Part shown: positions 46,009 through 53,576 of the stretch, piece after piece
Numbering within the stretch: the stretch's first letter is position 1
Layout: every line of letters begins with the position of its first letter
Assembly: GCA_964614415.1 (NCBI GenBank)
Contig: CAZTLE010000001.1
Span: 1-64,000, forward strand
Direction: 5' to 3'
DNA length: 64,000 bases
Source of the DNA: CAZTLE01 sp964614415
GTDB taxonomy: Bacteria > Bacteroidota > Bacteroidia > Flavobacteriales > Flavobacteriaceae
Made by a program: the position numbers and the translations under genes
The notes under the pieces: model-generated
Database searches by the model: none
What the model was told of the DNA's origin: nothing
The model's input: only the letters and a program-made list of their open reading frames with translations

Positions 46009-46310
46009 GTGCTGTCTTTAAAAAAAAGACAATACATTGTAGCTTTTGTTACAGGACAACAAAAAAGGGGAAAGTTGTCTTTCCCCTTTTTAGCGTTCTT
46101 GTCACATCGATTGAGTTTAAGATGGTCTTCACCTCGAAGTCCTCACAATAAGATGAACGCTCTATAGCAATTTTTTCTCTTCACAATAAAACTACCACTA
46201 ACTTGTAGGGTAAAGGTGAAATCCGATAAATGTTTTCTTATCTTACCTTTGATTTAAGACCTGGGAAAAGGTCATATTTATTACGTAAATAGCTTGAAAA
46301 TGAATGTGTT
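46009..46310. other. divergent intergenic region with a perfect terminator-like hairpin
   Basis: 302 bases between the membrane-protein gene on minus and the DUF4440-like gene on plus. It holds the 13-base-pair hairpin listed separately at 46062-46091 and, nearer the plus gene, a TACCTTTG (46244-46251) that fits the -7 consensus without a -33 partner. No open frame looks coding. Confidence 0.5.
46062..46091. terminator. perfect 13-bp terminator-like hairpin in a divergent gap
   Basis: AAAAAGGGGAAAG (46062-46074) pairs with CTTTCCCCTTTTT (46079-46091) around a TTGT loop. Both strands end in a T-run. It sits about 55 bases upstream of the minus-strand gene start and not after any gene, so it may end an unrecognised short transcript or act in a leader. 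Confidence 0.6.
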
Positions 46311-46811
46311 ATGAAAAAAGTGTTGTTTGTTGTTTTTTTAATGAGCGTTCTAACTCTAAATGCTCAGGAAACGAAATGGGATGCTACTATTGCTTCACAG
46401 GTGGACGAGCAGATATGGGAACCCTTTAAACAATCGTACGCCTCGGGGGACTATGAAACCTTCAACAGTTTACATACCGATGAGGTTATGCGCATCTCTC
46501 CGCGTGGGATTCGGATCGGAGAAGAATACAGGGAATCCAATGAGCGTAGCTTTCAAAAACCTAACAGAACTCCCCGTACGATTGATTTTCGGTTCGAGCA
46601 TCGTATTTATGCGGGTACTATGGGATACGAGGTAGGATATTATAAGATGGTCACTAAGAAACCGGGACAGGATCCCGAACATCATTACGCTCGCTTTAGT
46701 GTGGTCTTGCACAAAGTGGACGGTACCTGGAAGATTGCCCAGGACTGGGATATCGATACCATTAACGGAGTGGATGTAACGGAAGATGACTTCAATCGGT
46801 TGGACAACTAG
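46311..46811 (+). CDS. secreted DUF4440/SnoaL-like (NTF2-fold) protein
   Basis: 166 residues with a signal peptide (VLFVVFLMSVLTLNAQ). The mature 145 residues follow the cone-shaped NTF2-like pattern: a helix with FKQSYASGDYETFNSLHTDEVM, then a strand with GYEVGYYKMVT and a final ARFSVVLHKVDGTWKIAQDW. These features match DUF4440/SnoaL-like proteins, which bind small hydrophobic molecules or act as isomerases; the substrate is unknown. It is monocistronic and converges on the secretion-operon end with six bases between. Confidence 0.7.
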   Translation: MKKVLFVVFLMSVLTLNAQETKWDATIASQVDEQIWEPFKQSYASGDYETFNSLHTDEVMRISPRGIRIGEEYRESNERSFQKPNRTPRTIDFRFEHRIYAGTMGYEVGYYKMVTKKPGQDPEHHYARFSVVLHKVDGTWKIAQDWDIDTINGVDVTEDDFNRLDN

Positions 46812-46817
46812 CTCCTT

Positions 46818-47342
46818 TTAGTTTTGCCTTGACATGATGCTTTCCAGGATGACTGTGCATAACAGATAGTCCTTTCGTTTTCGGTAATCTCTTTTTCTGT
46901 TGAAATTTACATGTACTACTTTTCCGTAGTTGTATCGCTGTTCCAGATCAAATAATACTTGTTGCATATCGTTGAATGCACCTTTTAATGTAAAGCGATA
47001 TGAAGTAACAGAAACACCATTTTCGGTATAGATATGCGGTTCGTTGAATTCGGAAATAACAAAATTGCGTTCTTCCGCCGAAGCATTCAATACATCCAGC
47101 AAATTGTTCTGAATGGAGTTGCTCTTGATATTGTTCTTCTGAAGAATGGAATCGGCAAAATGTTCCCGAGCATTCAAAGTAGCGCTAAGGCCGGACAGGT
47201 TTCCAAAAGTGGTCGTTTCTTCTTCAAGCGCTCGCACCTGGTTACGCGAAGCCAGGGTCTTGGAGAAGGCCATGCGATACGAGAGGATGAGCAACAGGGC
47301 AAATCCAAGGATAAGCAGTATGTTCTTATTGCGCTGTGTCAT
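46818..47342 (-). CDS. GspM/PilO-like inner-membrane protein of the type II secretion/pilus operon
   Basis: 174 residues. One N-terminal transmembrane helix (residues 8-24) is followed by a coiled region (SRNQVRALEEETT) and a ferredoxin-like periplasmic domain in which FTLKGAFNDMQQVLFDLEQ is typical of GspM/PilO assembly proteins. It is the last gene of the minus-strand operon and overlaps the GspL-like gene by 17 bases. With that partner it should form the inner-membrane platform that ties the ATPase to the periplasmic part. Similarity is structural; sequence identity to known GspM is low. Confidence 0.65.
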   Translation of the reverse strand: MTQRNKNILLILGFALLLILSYRMAFSKTLASRNQVRALEEETTTFGNLSGLSATLNAREHFADSILQKNNIKSNSIQNNLLDVLNASAEERNFVISEFNEPHIYTENGVSVTSYRFTLKGAFNDMQQVLFDLEQRYNYGKVVHVNFNRKRDYRKRKDYLLCTVILESIMSRQN

Positions 47343-48534
47343 TCTTTAGCAAAAAACGAATTGAAAAACCGGTTTGCGATCCTTGTGCGGTCCCGTATTC
47401 GGTTACTGTGATATGATCTACCCAGGATTGGGATTCCATGAGGGCTATCCAGTCGGAAAACTCTGAATTGTCCAGGCTTTCTCCGCTCACCAGAAGTTCT
47501 TCAGGAGTCATCTCGATCTTCTTATCAGGCCGAATACTTCGCGACAGGGGTTGAAATTGAATTTCAGTGAATCGCACGGAACCGGGCTTTTGGGCCACAA
47601 TGCGGTTTATATAATAGGAACTTTTGGAGCTTCCCGTATTGAGTATGTTTTCAACGATCTGCTCCTTGGCTTCCACGGCCTGTTGTTTCGCGACAAAGGC
47701 TTCTTTCTGATTTTTCAGCAAAGACACCTGTTCCTGGAGGGTTTGCTGTTTCGAAAAATAAGAATTGAAAGCCCAGGCATTTCCCAAAAGGAAGATCAGA
47801 AGTATGCCAATGCCCACAGCAATTCCCTTTCTGAAGAAATTCTTTTGTTTGTACTGTTGATCAAGTGCTCTGTTTTCAGAAGCAAAATTGATCGCTGTCT
47901 TTGTCTCAGATACATACTGAAAGAGATCTCCGGCAGCCGGAAGGTAGACATTCGAGATCGTAATATCGTCCAATTGGTAGTTCCGTGATTCTTTTGAATT
48001 CACCTGTGAAAATCCCTGAATGCCCTCATCTCCGATCAACACACCGTGTCTTGCGGTTTGAATTCGGGGTTCGTTTAAGAACGGGGTGAGTCCCGTAAGT
48101 GATGAAAACCCCAGGTGGAATCCGAGGATATGGATTTTTTGTTTTTCCAGTTCTTTCAGCAGGGAGTCTACATAGTCCTTTCTGCAAACGGATACGAAAC
48201 ACCGATTTTGGGAAGGAAGTACCTCGTAATAGAACTCAGACAATGACAAGCCCGGAAAGGCTTGAGACAGTGCTTTCTGATCATTACCCGAATAAGGTGC
48301 TTCTTTAATAAGCACATGCGCATTGTTTACACTGAGGTAGGCATGCTGATGGCCTGAGACCTTTGTTTTAAGATTGGAAAGCGAAGATGCCTCGTAATAT
48401 TCCAGGTTCTTGAACTCGCCTTTGCTCTTTTTGGCGGTAACCGCATACCAGACATCCTCTGTCTGGGAAGAAGTGAGTTCAATACCACAATAGGTATTGC
48501 CATAGAACCAATATGATCGCAACCGGTCTATCAT
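47326..48534 (-). CDS. GspL/PilM-PilN-like inner-membrane assembly protein
   Basis: 402 residues from ATG 48534, which overlaps the secretin stop by one base. The long frame to 48612 runs inside the secretin gene. Residues 1-230 resemble the cytoplasmic actin-like part of GspL/PilM. A transmembrane helix (about 245-263, IAVGIGILLIFLLGNAW) is followed by a coiled segment (QTLQEQVSLLKNQKEAFVAK) and a PilN-like periplasmic domain near the end (FSDWIALMESQSWVDHI). This combination of cytoplasmic and periplasmic halves is typical of GspL. It follows the secretin in the operon. Confidence 0.7.
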   Translation of the reverse strand: MIDRLRSYWFYGNTYCGIELTSSQTEDVWYAVTAKKSKGEFKNLEYYEASSLSNLKTKVSGHQHAYLSVNNAHVLIKEAPYSGNDQKALSQAFPGLSLSEFYYEVLPSQNRCFVSVCRKDYVDSLLKELEKQKIHILGFHLGFSSLTGLTPFLNEPRIQTARHGVLIGDEGIQGFSQVNSKESRNYQLDDITISNVYLPAAGDLFQYVSETKTAINFASENRALDQQYKQKNFFRKGIAVGIGILLIFLLGNAWAFNSYFSKQQTLQEQVSLLKNQKEAFVAKQQAVEAKEQIVENILNTGSSKSSYYINRIVAQKPGSVRFTEIQFQPLSRSIRPDKKIEMTPEELLVSGESLDNSEFSDWIALMESQSWVDHITVTEYGTAQGSQTGFSIRFLLKNDTAQ

Positions 48535-50672
48535 TAGTATATCACAGTGGGTTTGATAAGTACGTTTAGCTTCCGTTTGGTATCTTCTCGTCGTTTCTTG
48601 CTGAACAACCACTTGATGACAGGGATACGCGCAAGTAGCGGTACACCGCTGCCCGAATCGTCTTTACGGGTTTCTTCGATACCCCCCAGGATGGCCACAT
48701 CCTGATCGCGCATGCGGATGATGGATGAGAACTCCCGGCTGTTAATACCCGGAGGAGCATCTTCGGCGATGCGCTCTCCGTTGAATGCCGATTGGATCAC
48801 CTGGATGTCCAGGGTAATCTCTCCGTCTCCTGCTACGAAAGGCATGATCTCTATGGCCAGCTCGGCGTCAATGGGCACATAGTTGGTAATTTCGGAAGTG
48901 GCCGGTACCTGCGCTCCGAAGAAATTCTGTTGCGTAATTGCGTAGTAGGAAGTTTGTCCGCTGGATAAATACGCTTTGTGACCATTGATGGTACTGAGTT
49001 TAGGGGTAGACAAAACCTTAATGAATCCGTTGGACTCCATTGCTTTGATATCCAGGTAGAATTCAGGAACTACTTTCCCCAGGTTCAGGGAACCAAATCC
49101 ATCAAAACTTCCAATGATGCGATTCACCTGATCGGCCCCCAGGCGAATGTCAGTTGACGGATAGACGGCGCCTACGGTTTTGGATGGTTCTTCACCCAGA
49201 CCGAAGGAGATTCCGGTTTCCACGATCGCACTCCGGTTTACCTCCAGGATCATAACTTCGATAAGGATCACCGGTACCGGTTTGTCGATATTCTTAACGA
49301 AGTTTTTGAAACGCTCCACTTTAACACCGGGCCCGCTAACGATAAAACTGTTTAGCTCGGCATCCACCGTGATCTCAAGGCCGTCTTTGATGTCGGCAGG
49401 GATGATCTCTTCGATGGAAGTGATCTCCGATTCGGTATTTGTCCGGGTGGAGCCTCCGGGAACGTTATTCTGATTTCTATTATTGAAATTAGAATTGCCT
49501 CCCAGAGTATTGAAATTGGTAAATGAAGTATTCACATTGGTCCGGCCGGCCCGGCGTTGTCCGGTACCCGACGGATTGGAAAGCTGTTTGATAGACCGAT
49601 GCATCAGGGTTACCATTTCGATCTGCTTGAGGGAAAGCTGATCTTCGGTTCCGAAATAATACATGTCCCCGTCTTTTTTATAGGTATAGCGAACAGGAGT
49701 GCCCTCCGATCTCCCATTTGAACCCTCCGAAACCGAAGTAGCACTTCCTGGTCCGCTTTCAAAAATTTTATCTAGAAGTAAGTCAAACGATATGTCCTCG
49801 GCAGTGACCGTAGCCATACCGGCATTGTCAAGGGGTGAAGCTGTAAATATGTCCAGTTTCAGGTCTTCTCCCAGTGTGTAGATCACATCGGCCACCGGAG
49901 TGTTTTGAAAGTCAACACTCACTTTTCGGGTCAAAGTGTCAAGTATTTGATAATAAAATGCAGTACGTGGTCTGCGCGTGGGACGTGAAGCCACAGCACC
50001 TTCACCTCCGGTTGTATTGTTCACAAAGGCAGCATCGAACACGTAGAACCCGTCTCGTGATTTGTTGAGTATCAGGTTATTGGATTCCGCCAGTTTCTGC
50101 AATGCGATGTCGAACGGTACATCATTGAGGTACAGGGTAAGGGGTGTCGCTTCTATCTCTGGCGAGTACAACAGATTTTTGCCGGAGACATCCATGATCT
50201 TTCGGAATACCTTTTCCAGTCTGTCGTTCTTTAGGTCAAGATTCATGAGACCTGTGGCAGGAGTATACACGGCGTTGATCGGTTTTTCCGTAAGTTCTGC
50301 CGGAGGCTCCACATACCTGCTGAAAGACATGATATTCCCGGTGAAATCAATATCCAGGCCATATTCCTTGACCAGAAAAATGAGAATGTCACTTACCGCC
50401 ACATTGGGAAAATGGTTGATAATGGTCACTGATTCCAGTTCGGAGGCCACGTTGATGTTCAGGTTGTGGACTTTGGATATGGCCAGCAGGAAATTGGACA
50501 CCGAAGTTTGTGAAATATTAATATTCAGGGTCTCATCGAGGCCCGGGGTATCTACTTTGAGTATCTCCAGTTGATTCCGAAGATTGATAATCCGTTCAGG
50601 GTCTTTCTGTGACCAGCCGGATGTCGCAAAGCAGCATAAAATAACGAGTAATAAGAGGGTTCGTTTCATCAT
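48534..50672 (-). CDS. secretin (GspD/PilQ-type outer-membrane channel)
   Basis: 712 residues with a signal peptide. The N-terminal part has secretin N0/N1-like domains (VDTPGLDETLNINISQTSVS, then VKEYGLDIDFTGNIMSF). The middle has N-domains separated by a Ser/Asn/Gly-rich linker. From about 455 comes the secretin domain: KPVPVILIEVMILEVNRS, VLSTPKLSTINGHKAYLSSG, EIMPFVAGDGEITLDIQVI and IPVIKWLFSKKRREDTKRKLNVLI near the end. It forms the outer-membrane pore for substrates or for a pilus. Confidence 0.9.
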   Translation of the reverse strand: MMKRTLLLLVILCCFATSGWSQKDPERIINLRNQLEILKVDTPGLDETLNINISQTSVSNFLLAISKVHNLNINVASELESVTIINHFPNVAVSDILIFLVKEYGLDIDFTGNIMSFSRYVEPPAELTEKPINAVYTPATGLMNLDLKNDRLEKVFRKIMDVSGKNLLYSPEIEATPLTLYLNDVPFDIALQKLAESNNLILNKSRDGFYVFDAAFVNNTTGGEGAVASRPTRRPRTAFYYQILDTLTRKVSVDFQNTPVADVIYTLGEDLKLDIFTASPLDNAGMATVTAEDISFDLLLDKIFESGPGSATSVSEGSNGRSEGTPVRYTYKKDGDMYYFGTEDQLSLKQIEMVTLMHRSIKQLSNPSGTGQRRAGRTNVNTSFTNFNTLGGNSNFNNRNQNNVPGGSTRTNTESEITSIEEIIPADIKDGLEITVDAELNSFIVSGPGVKVERFKNFVKNIDKPVPVILIEVMILEVNRSAIVETGISFGLGEEPSKTVGAVYPSTDIRLGADQVNRIIGSFDGFGSLNLGKVVPEFYLDIKAMESNGFIKVLSTPKLSTINGHKAYLSSGQTSYYAITQQNFFGAQVPATSEITNYVPIDAELAIEIMPFVAGDGEITLDIQVIQSAFNGERIAEDAPPGINSREFSSIIRMRDQDVAILGGIEETRKDDSGSGVPLLARIPVIKWLFSKKRREDTKRKLNVLIKPTVIY

Positions 50673-50679
50673 TCGTTCT

Positions 50680-52080
50680 TTAATTTGCTAATAGCGAGTA
50701 CACCTCATCGATTGAGGTTTCTCCCGCCCGTATCATGGCGACAGCGTTGCTCTTAAGTGTGTTAAGATCGTTCTCCGCCAGATACGAGTCTATCTGTAAT
50801 TCATTATGTTTTATGGCCGTTTCCAGCTCTCCGGTGATCGGTATGATCTCGTAGATCGCCTTACGTCCTTCGTATCCTGTGTAAAAGCAATGACTGCATC
50901 CCACAGGGATATGATGTCTTGCTATTTGATCGGCTTCTTTGAAGGACTCCGGAAAGAGACCCACAGAAGCTTCTGTTTCTTTTTTACAATGGTTGCATAG
51001 CTTTCGCACCAATCGCTGAGCCACACTCGTATTTAGTGTTGTTGCCAGCAAGTAGGGTGGTACGCCCATATCGATGAGCCTTGAGATGGTTGCCCAGGCC
51101 GAATTGGTATGAATGGTAGAAAGCACCAGGTGCCCGGTGAGGGCTGCCTTGATCGCCATATTGGCCGTTTTCTCATCCCGTATCTCACCCACCATTATGA
51201 TATCCGGGTCCTGTCTCAGGAAGGTGCGCAGAGCCGTTGGGAAATCAAAGCCGATTTCCTCTTTGAGTTGCACCTGATTGATACCGTCCAGGGTGTATTC
51301 GATCGGATCTTCAATGGTGAGAATATTGGTTTCTTCCTTATTCAGCAGCTTCAATGTGCCGTACAGGGTGGTTGTTTTTCCTGATCCTGTGGGCCCTGAT
51401 ATGAGCACAATTCCGTTCGGCATTTTCACCCCTTCCATGTACAGCTTTAGCTCTCGCTCATTGAATCCGAGATGTTGTAATTCAACCGCACGTGCATCTC
51501 TCTTTAAGATTCGAAGCACCACTTTTTCTCCGTAAAGGGTTGGCATGGTAGACACACGAATATCGAAATCATCCGAAGCCGATTTCACGGTGATCCTACC
51601 GTCCTGAGACAGTCGTTTTTGCGAGATGTCCAATCCCGCCTGAATCTTGATTTGATTGATCAGTTGCGGATATTCCATGAGCGGAATGCTGTACTGTTCT
51701 TTGAGTTTTCCATCCAGTCTGAAGCGTACCCTGCAATGTTCTTCGTAGGGTTCGAGATGGATGTCACTGCTATTAAAGTCCTTGGCGGTTTGCAGTAGTT
51801 GCTCCAGGAAGTTGGTGCTGTTGAGTTCCTGTACCTCTTCGGTGGTTTGTCGGTAATTGTAGGTGAGGTAGGATTGAATGTTTTCCGAAGTCTCCGGAAT
51901 TAGTTCGGGTGTAAAGCTGAGCAGGATACCCAGTTCGGACGCCAGGGAAGTGAGATCGGTACGATCGGTCTTAAGCACTACAGACCCATTGCGTTGTTCT
52001 ACCGGGATAATACGGTAGTGGAACGCCTGATTGGGCGTAATGAGTTGCTTTAGTTGTACCGGTATCTCGAATTGCTTCAT
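50680..52080 (-). CDS. GspE/PilB-type secretion ATPase
   Basis: 466 residues. Walker A is GPTGSGKTTT at 229-238; the Walker B region QDPDIIMVGEIRD is at 290-302; the His box includes LTGHLVLSTIHTNSA. The CxxC pairs of the zinc-binding domain are present (KLCNHCKK, then GCSHCFYTG). The N-terminal 80 residues are a GspE N-terminal domain. It powers pseudopilus or pilus assembly from the cytoplasm. The 134 bases before its start consist almost wholly of tandem repeats (see separate entries). Confidence 0.92.
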   Translation of the reverse strand: MKQFEIPVQLKQLITPNQAFHYRIIPVEQRNGSVVLKTDRTDLTSLASELGILLSFTPELIPETSENIQSYLTYNYRQTTEEVQELNSTNFLEQLLQTAKDFNSSDIHLEPYEEHCRVRFRLDGKLKEQYSIPLMEYPQLINQIKIQAGLDISQKRLSQDGRITVKSASDDFDIRVSTMPTLYGEKVVLRILKRDARAVELQHLGFNERELKLYMEGVKMPNGIVLISGPTGSGKTTTLYGTLKLLNKEETNILTIEDPIEYTLDGINQVQLKEEIGFDFPTALRTFLRQDPDIIMVGEIRDEKTANMAIKAALTGHLVLSTIHTNSAWATISRLIDMGVPPYLLATTLNTSVAQRLVRKLCNHCKKETEASVGLFPESFKEADQIARHHIPVGCSHCFYTGYEGRKAIYEIIPITGELETAIKHNELQIDSYLAENDLNTLKSNAVAMIRAGETSIDEVYSLLAN

Positions 52081-52087
52081 TTTAAAT

Positions 52088-52150
52088 GTTGAATCGTTTA
52101 ATTGTTGAATCGTTTAATTGTTGAACCGTTTAATCGTTTATTTGTTTAAC
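52088..52150. repeat. 16-base direct repeats upstream of the GspE gene
   Basis: Two identical copies of GTTGAATCGTTTAATT (52088-52103 and 52104-52119) are followed by a two-mismatch copy (52120-52135) and a decayed partial copy to 52150. They lie 8 to 70 bases upstream of the GspE ATG on minus and are AT-rich with few G/C runs. Expansion or contraction would change the leader. Confidence 0.85.
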
Positions 52151-52209
52151 TTCTCTCTTCTCTCTTCTCTCTTCTCTCTTCTCTCTTCTCTCTTCTCTCT
52201 TCTCTCTTC
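52151..52209. repeat. heptanucleotide tandem repeat, eight units
   Basis: TTCTCTC is repeated exactly eight times (52151-52206) plus a partial unit. On the transcribed (minus) strand it is a purine tract GAGAGAA x8 located between the prepilin peptidase stop and the GspE start. A seven-base unit in perfect tandem is prone to slipped-strand length change. Confidence 0.95.
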
Positions 52210-52214
52210 AATCC

Positions 52215-52703
52215 TCATATCAAGTAAAGGGCATCTAAGAATCCCATCCAATATGTGCCGTAGATCCCCATGAGGAACAGGGCCATGCATCCGGCAAGCG
52301 GAGCTGTTTGTATCCTGGAATCACGCATTCGAATAATTATGTACAACACCCAGGTAATGACCAGGGAGAAGACAAAGAAATTGAGGAATGCGAATGTGGG
52401 AAATGAAATGGCAAAGACTATAAAAAATAGTATATCACCCAATCCAAGCGCCTCTTTGAGCAATGATTTTTTGAGTACGAATCGGGCTACCAAAAAATTG
52501 AGAAACACGATCAGACTTACAATACCCAGATTGATTGCTATTGTTGTGAAATAAAAAGAGGGAGTTGCTTCTTTAAAGAACAAGTAACCACCTACCAGGG
52601 CGCAGAGTGGGAACAAAAAGAACCATACCTGTCGTTCCCTAAAGTCCTGGTAAGTGACCAGGGCCAGGCAGGTAATGAATCCTATTTTGAGCGCTACTTC
52701 CAT
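52215..52703 (-). CDS. prepilin peptidase, A24-type without methylase domain
   Basis: 162 residues with six to seven transmembrane helices. The catalytic aspartates are the Asp in YQDFRERQVW near residue 21 and the Asp in the GxGD motif (EALGLGDILFF). The N-terminal cytoplasmic methylation domain of full PilD is absent, so it is the short bacterial/archaeal-style form that only cleaves prepilins. Its start overlaps the pseudopilin stop by one base, so enzyme and substrate are co-translated. Confidence 0.85.
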   Translation of the reverse strand: MEVALKIGFITCLALVTYQDFRERQVWFFLFPLCALVGGYLFFKEATPSFYFTTIAINLGIVSLIVFLNFLVARFVLKKSLLKEALGLGDILFFIVFAISFPTFAFLNFFVFSLVITWVLYIIIRMRDSRIQTAPLAGCMALFLMGIYGTYWMGFLDALYLI

Positions 52704-53122
52704 TAGTCTTTAATTATTTCTTTGGGGTTACCGTTGTCATCGATCTCCCAAACATTAAAAACACCATCACCGTCGAAGTCGACAACGGCCTCAGCACGAG
52801 CCTTGAAACTTCCCCCCGAGGCTTCAAGGATCTCGTAACGATAATTGGCTGTGCCGCCTTCGTTTACGGTGCGTGGTGGTATGAAATCAATCTCATTAAA
52901 CTCCATCGAGTACTTCGAATTGAGGTACCGGTATTGGGTTTCCAGATTGGCTATATGTTTTAGTTGGATCTTAGCTTCCTGGCCTTTGGCCTTAGCTATA
53001 AGTGGCATAAAGGTGGGTAGGGCCAACAGTAACAGAATACCGATAATGGCCAGTACCATAAGCATTTCATTAAGAGTAAATGCAGCGACCTTTGGGATAC
53101 GCGTACGTTTCATCCTATGCAA
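52703..53122 (-). CDS. major pseudopilin, GspG/type IV pilin-like
   Basis: 139 residues. The type IV prepilin motif is clear: a short basic leader ending VAA, then FTLNEMLMVLAIIGILLLLA with Glu5 of the mature protein. Cleavage is predicted after Ala14 instead of the usual Gly. The rest has a GspG-like small domain with NLETQYRYLNSKY and a Ca-binding-like DFDGDGVFNVWE near the end, consistent with the Ca-stabilised pseudopilin GspG. A second in-frame ATG at 53113 would shorten the leader by three residues. It is the first gene of the operon. Confidence 0.9.
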   Translation of the reverse strand: MHRMKRTRIPKVAAFTLNEMLMVLAIIGILLLLALPTFMPLIAKAKGQEAKIQLKHIANLETQYRYLNSKYSMEFNEIDFIPPRTVNEGGTANYRYEILEASGGSFKARAEAVVDFDGDGVFNVWEIDDNGNPKEIIKD

Positions 53123-53576
53123 ATTTTAGCGTAGCCGAGCACACGATCCCTATTTGTACAGGAAGGGTGGTGTACAACTACGAATTATCTAACAATAAAG
53201 TAATGCATGTGGTTAGGGGGGAATGTCAATTTTTTCAAGCTAAAGCTGTGCGAAAAAATCCGATCGAGGTCCACATTTACGTTCGATCGTGAAGCTCCAA
53301 AAGTAGGAAGACGGAATCAGCCGACAAAATTTTTTTGATTTTTTTTTGATTTAGTACATAATTTTTGATTTACTTTGAACCAAGTTTGAGTGAAAGTTCA
53401 AACCTCTTCACAAATTATTCATTTCCCCCCTTTAGGATAGTTTGAGAGGCCAATTTTTTTGGCCGTTTTTGGTATTTACACCACCCTTCTGTAAGTATCC
53501 ATTTTTATTATTCCCTCCAACGGTTCGGGTGTAATTCCCGGCACAGATACTTATTGTTTAATCTTAAAGGCACATT
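53123..53576. other. AT-rich divergent intergenic region between the secretion operon and the RHS module
   Basis: 454 bases containing long T-runs (53326-53356) and the hairpin listed at 53448-53464. It should carry the start signals of both the pseudopilin gene and the first RHS gene, but no TTG-N19-21-TAnnTTTG match is good enough to call. No coding frame was recognised. Confidence 0.5.
53448..53469 (+). terminator. terminator-like hairpin in the leader of the RHS module
   Basis: GGCCAA (53448-53453) pairs with TTGGCC (53459-53464) around five T, followed by GTTTTT. It lies about 110 bases upstream of the first RHS-type gene with no plus-strand gene before it. It could be an attenuator or the end of a short transcript. 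Confidence 0.4.

Noticed and set aside
52088..52209. Tandem repeats as a CRISPR array
   Set aside because: Units are 7 and 16 bases, contiguous with no spacers, and there are no cas genes.
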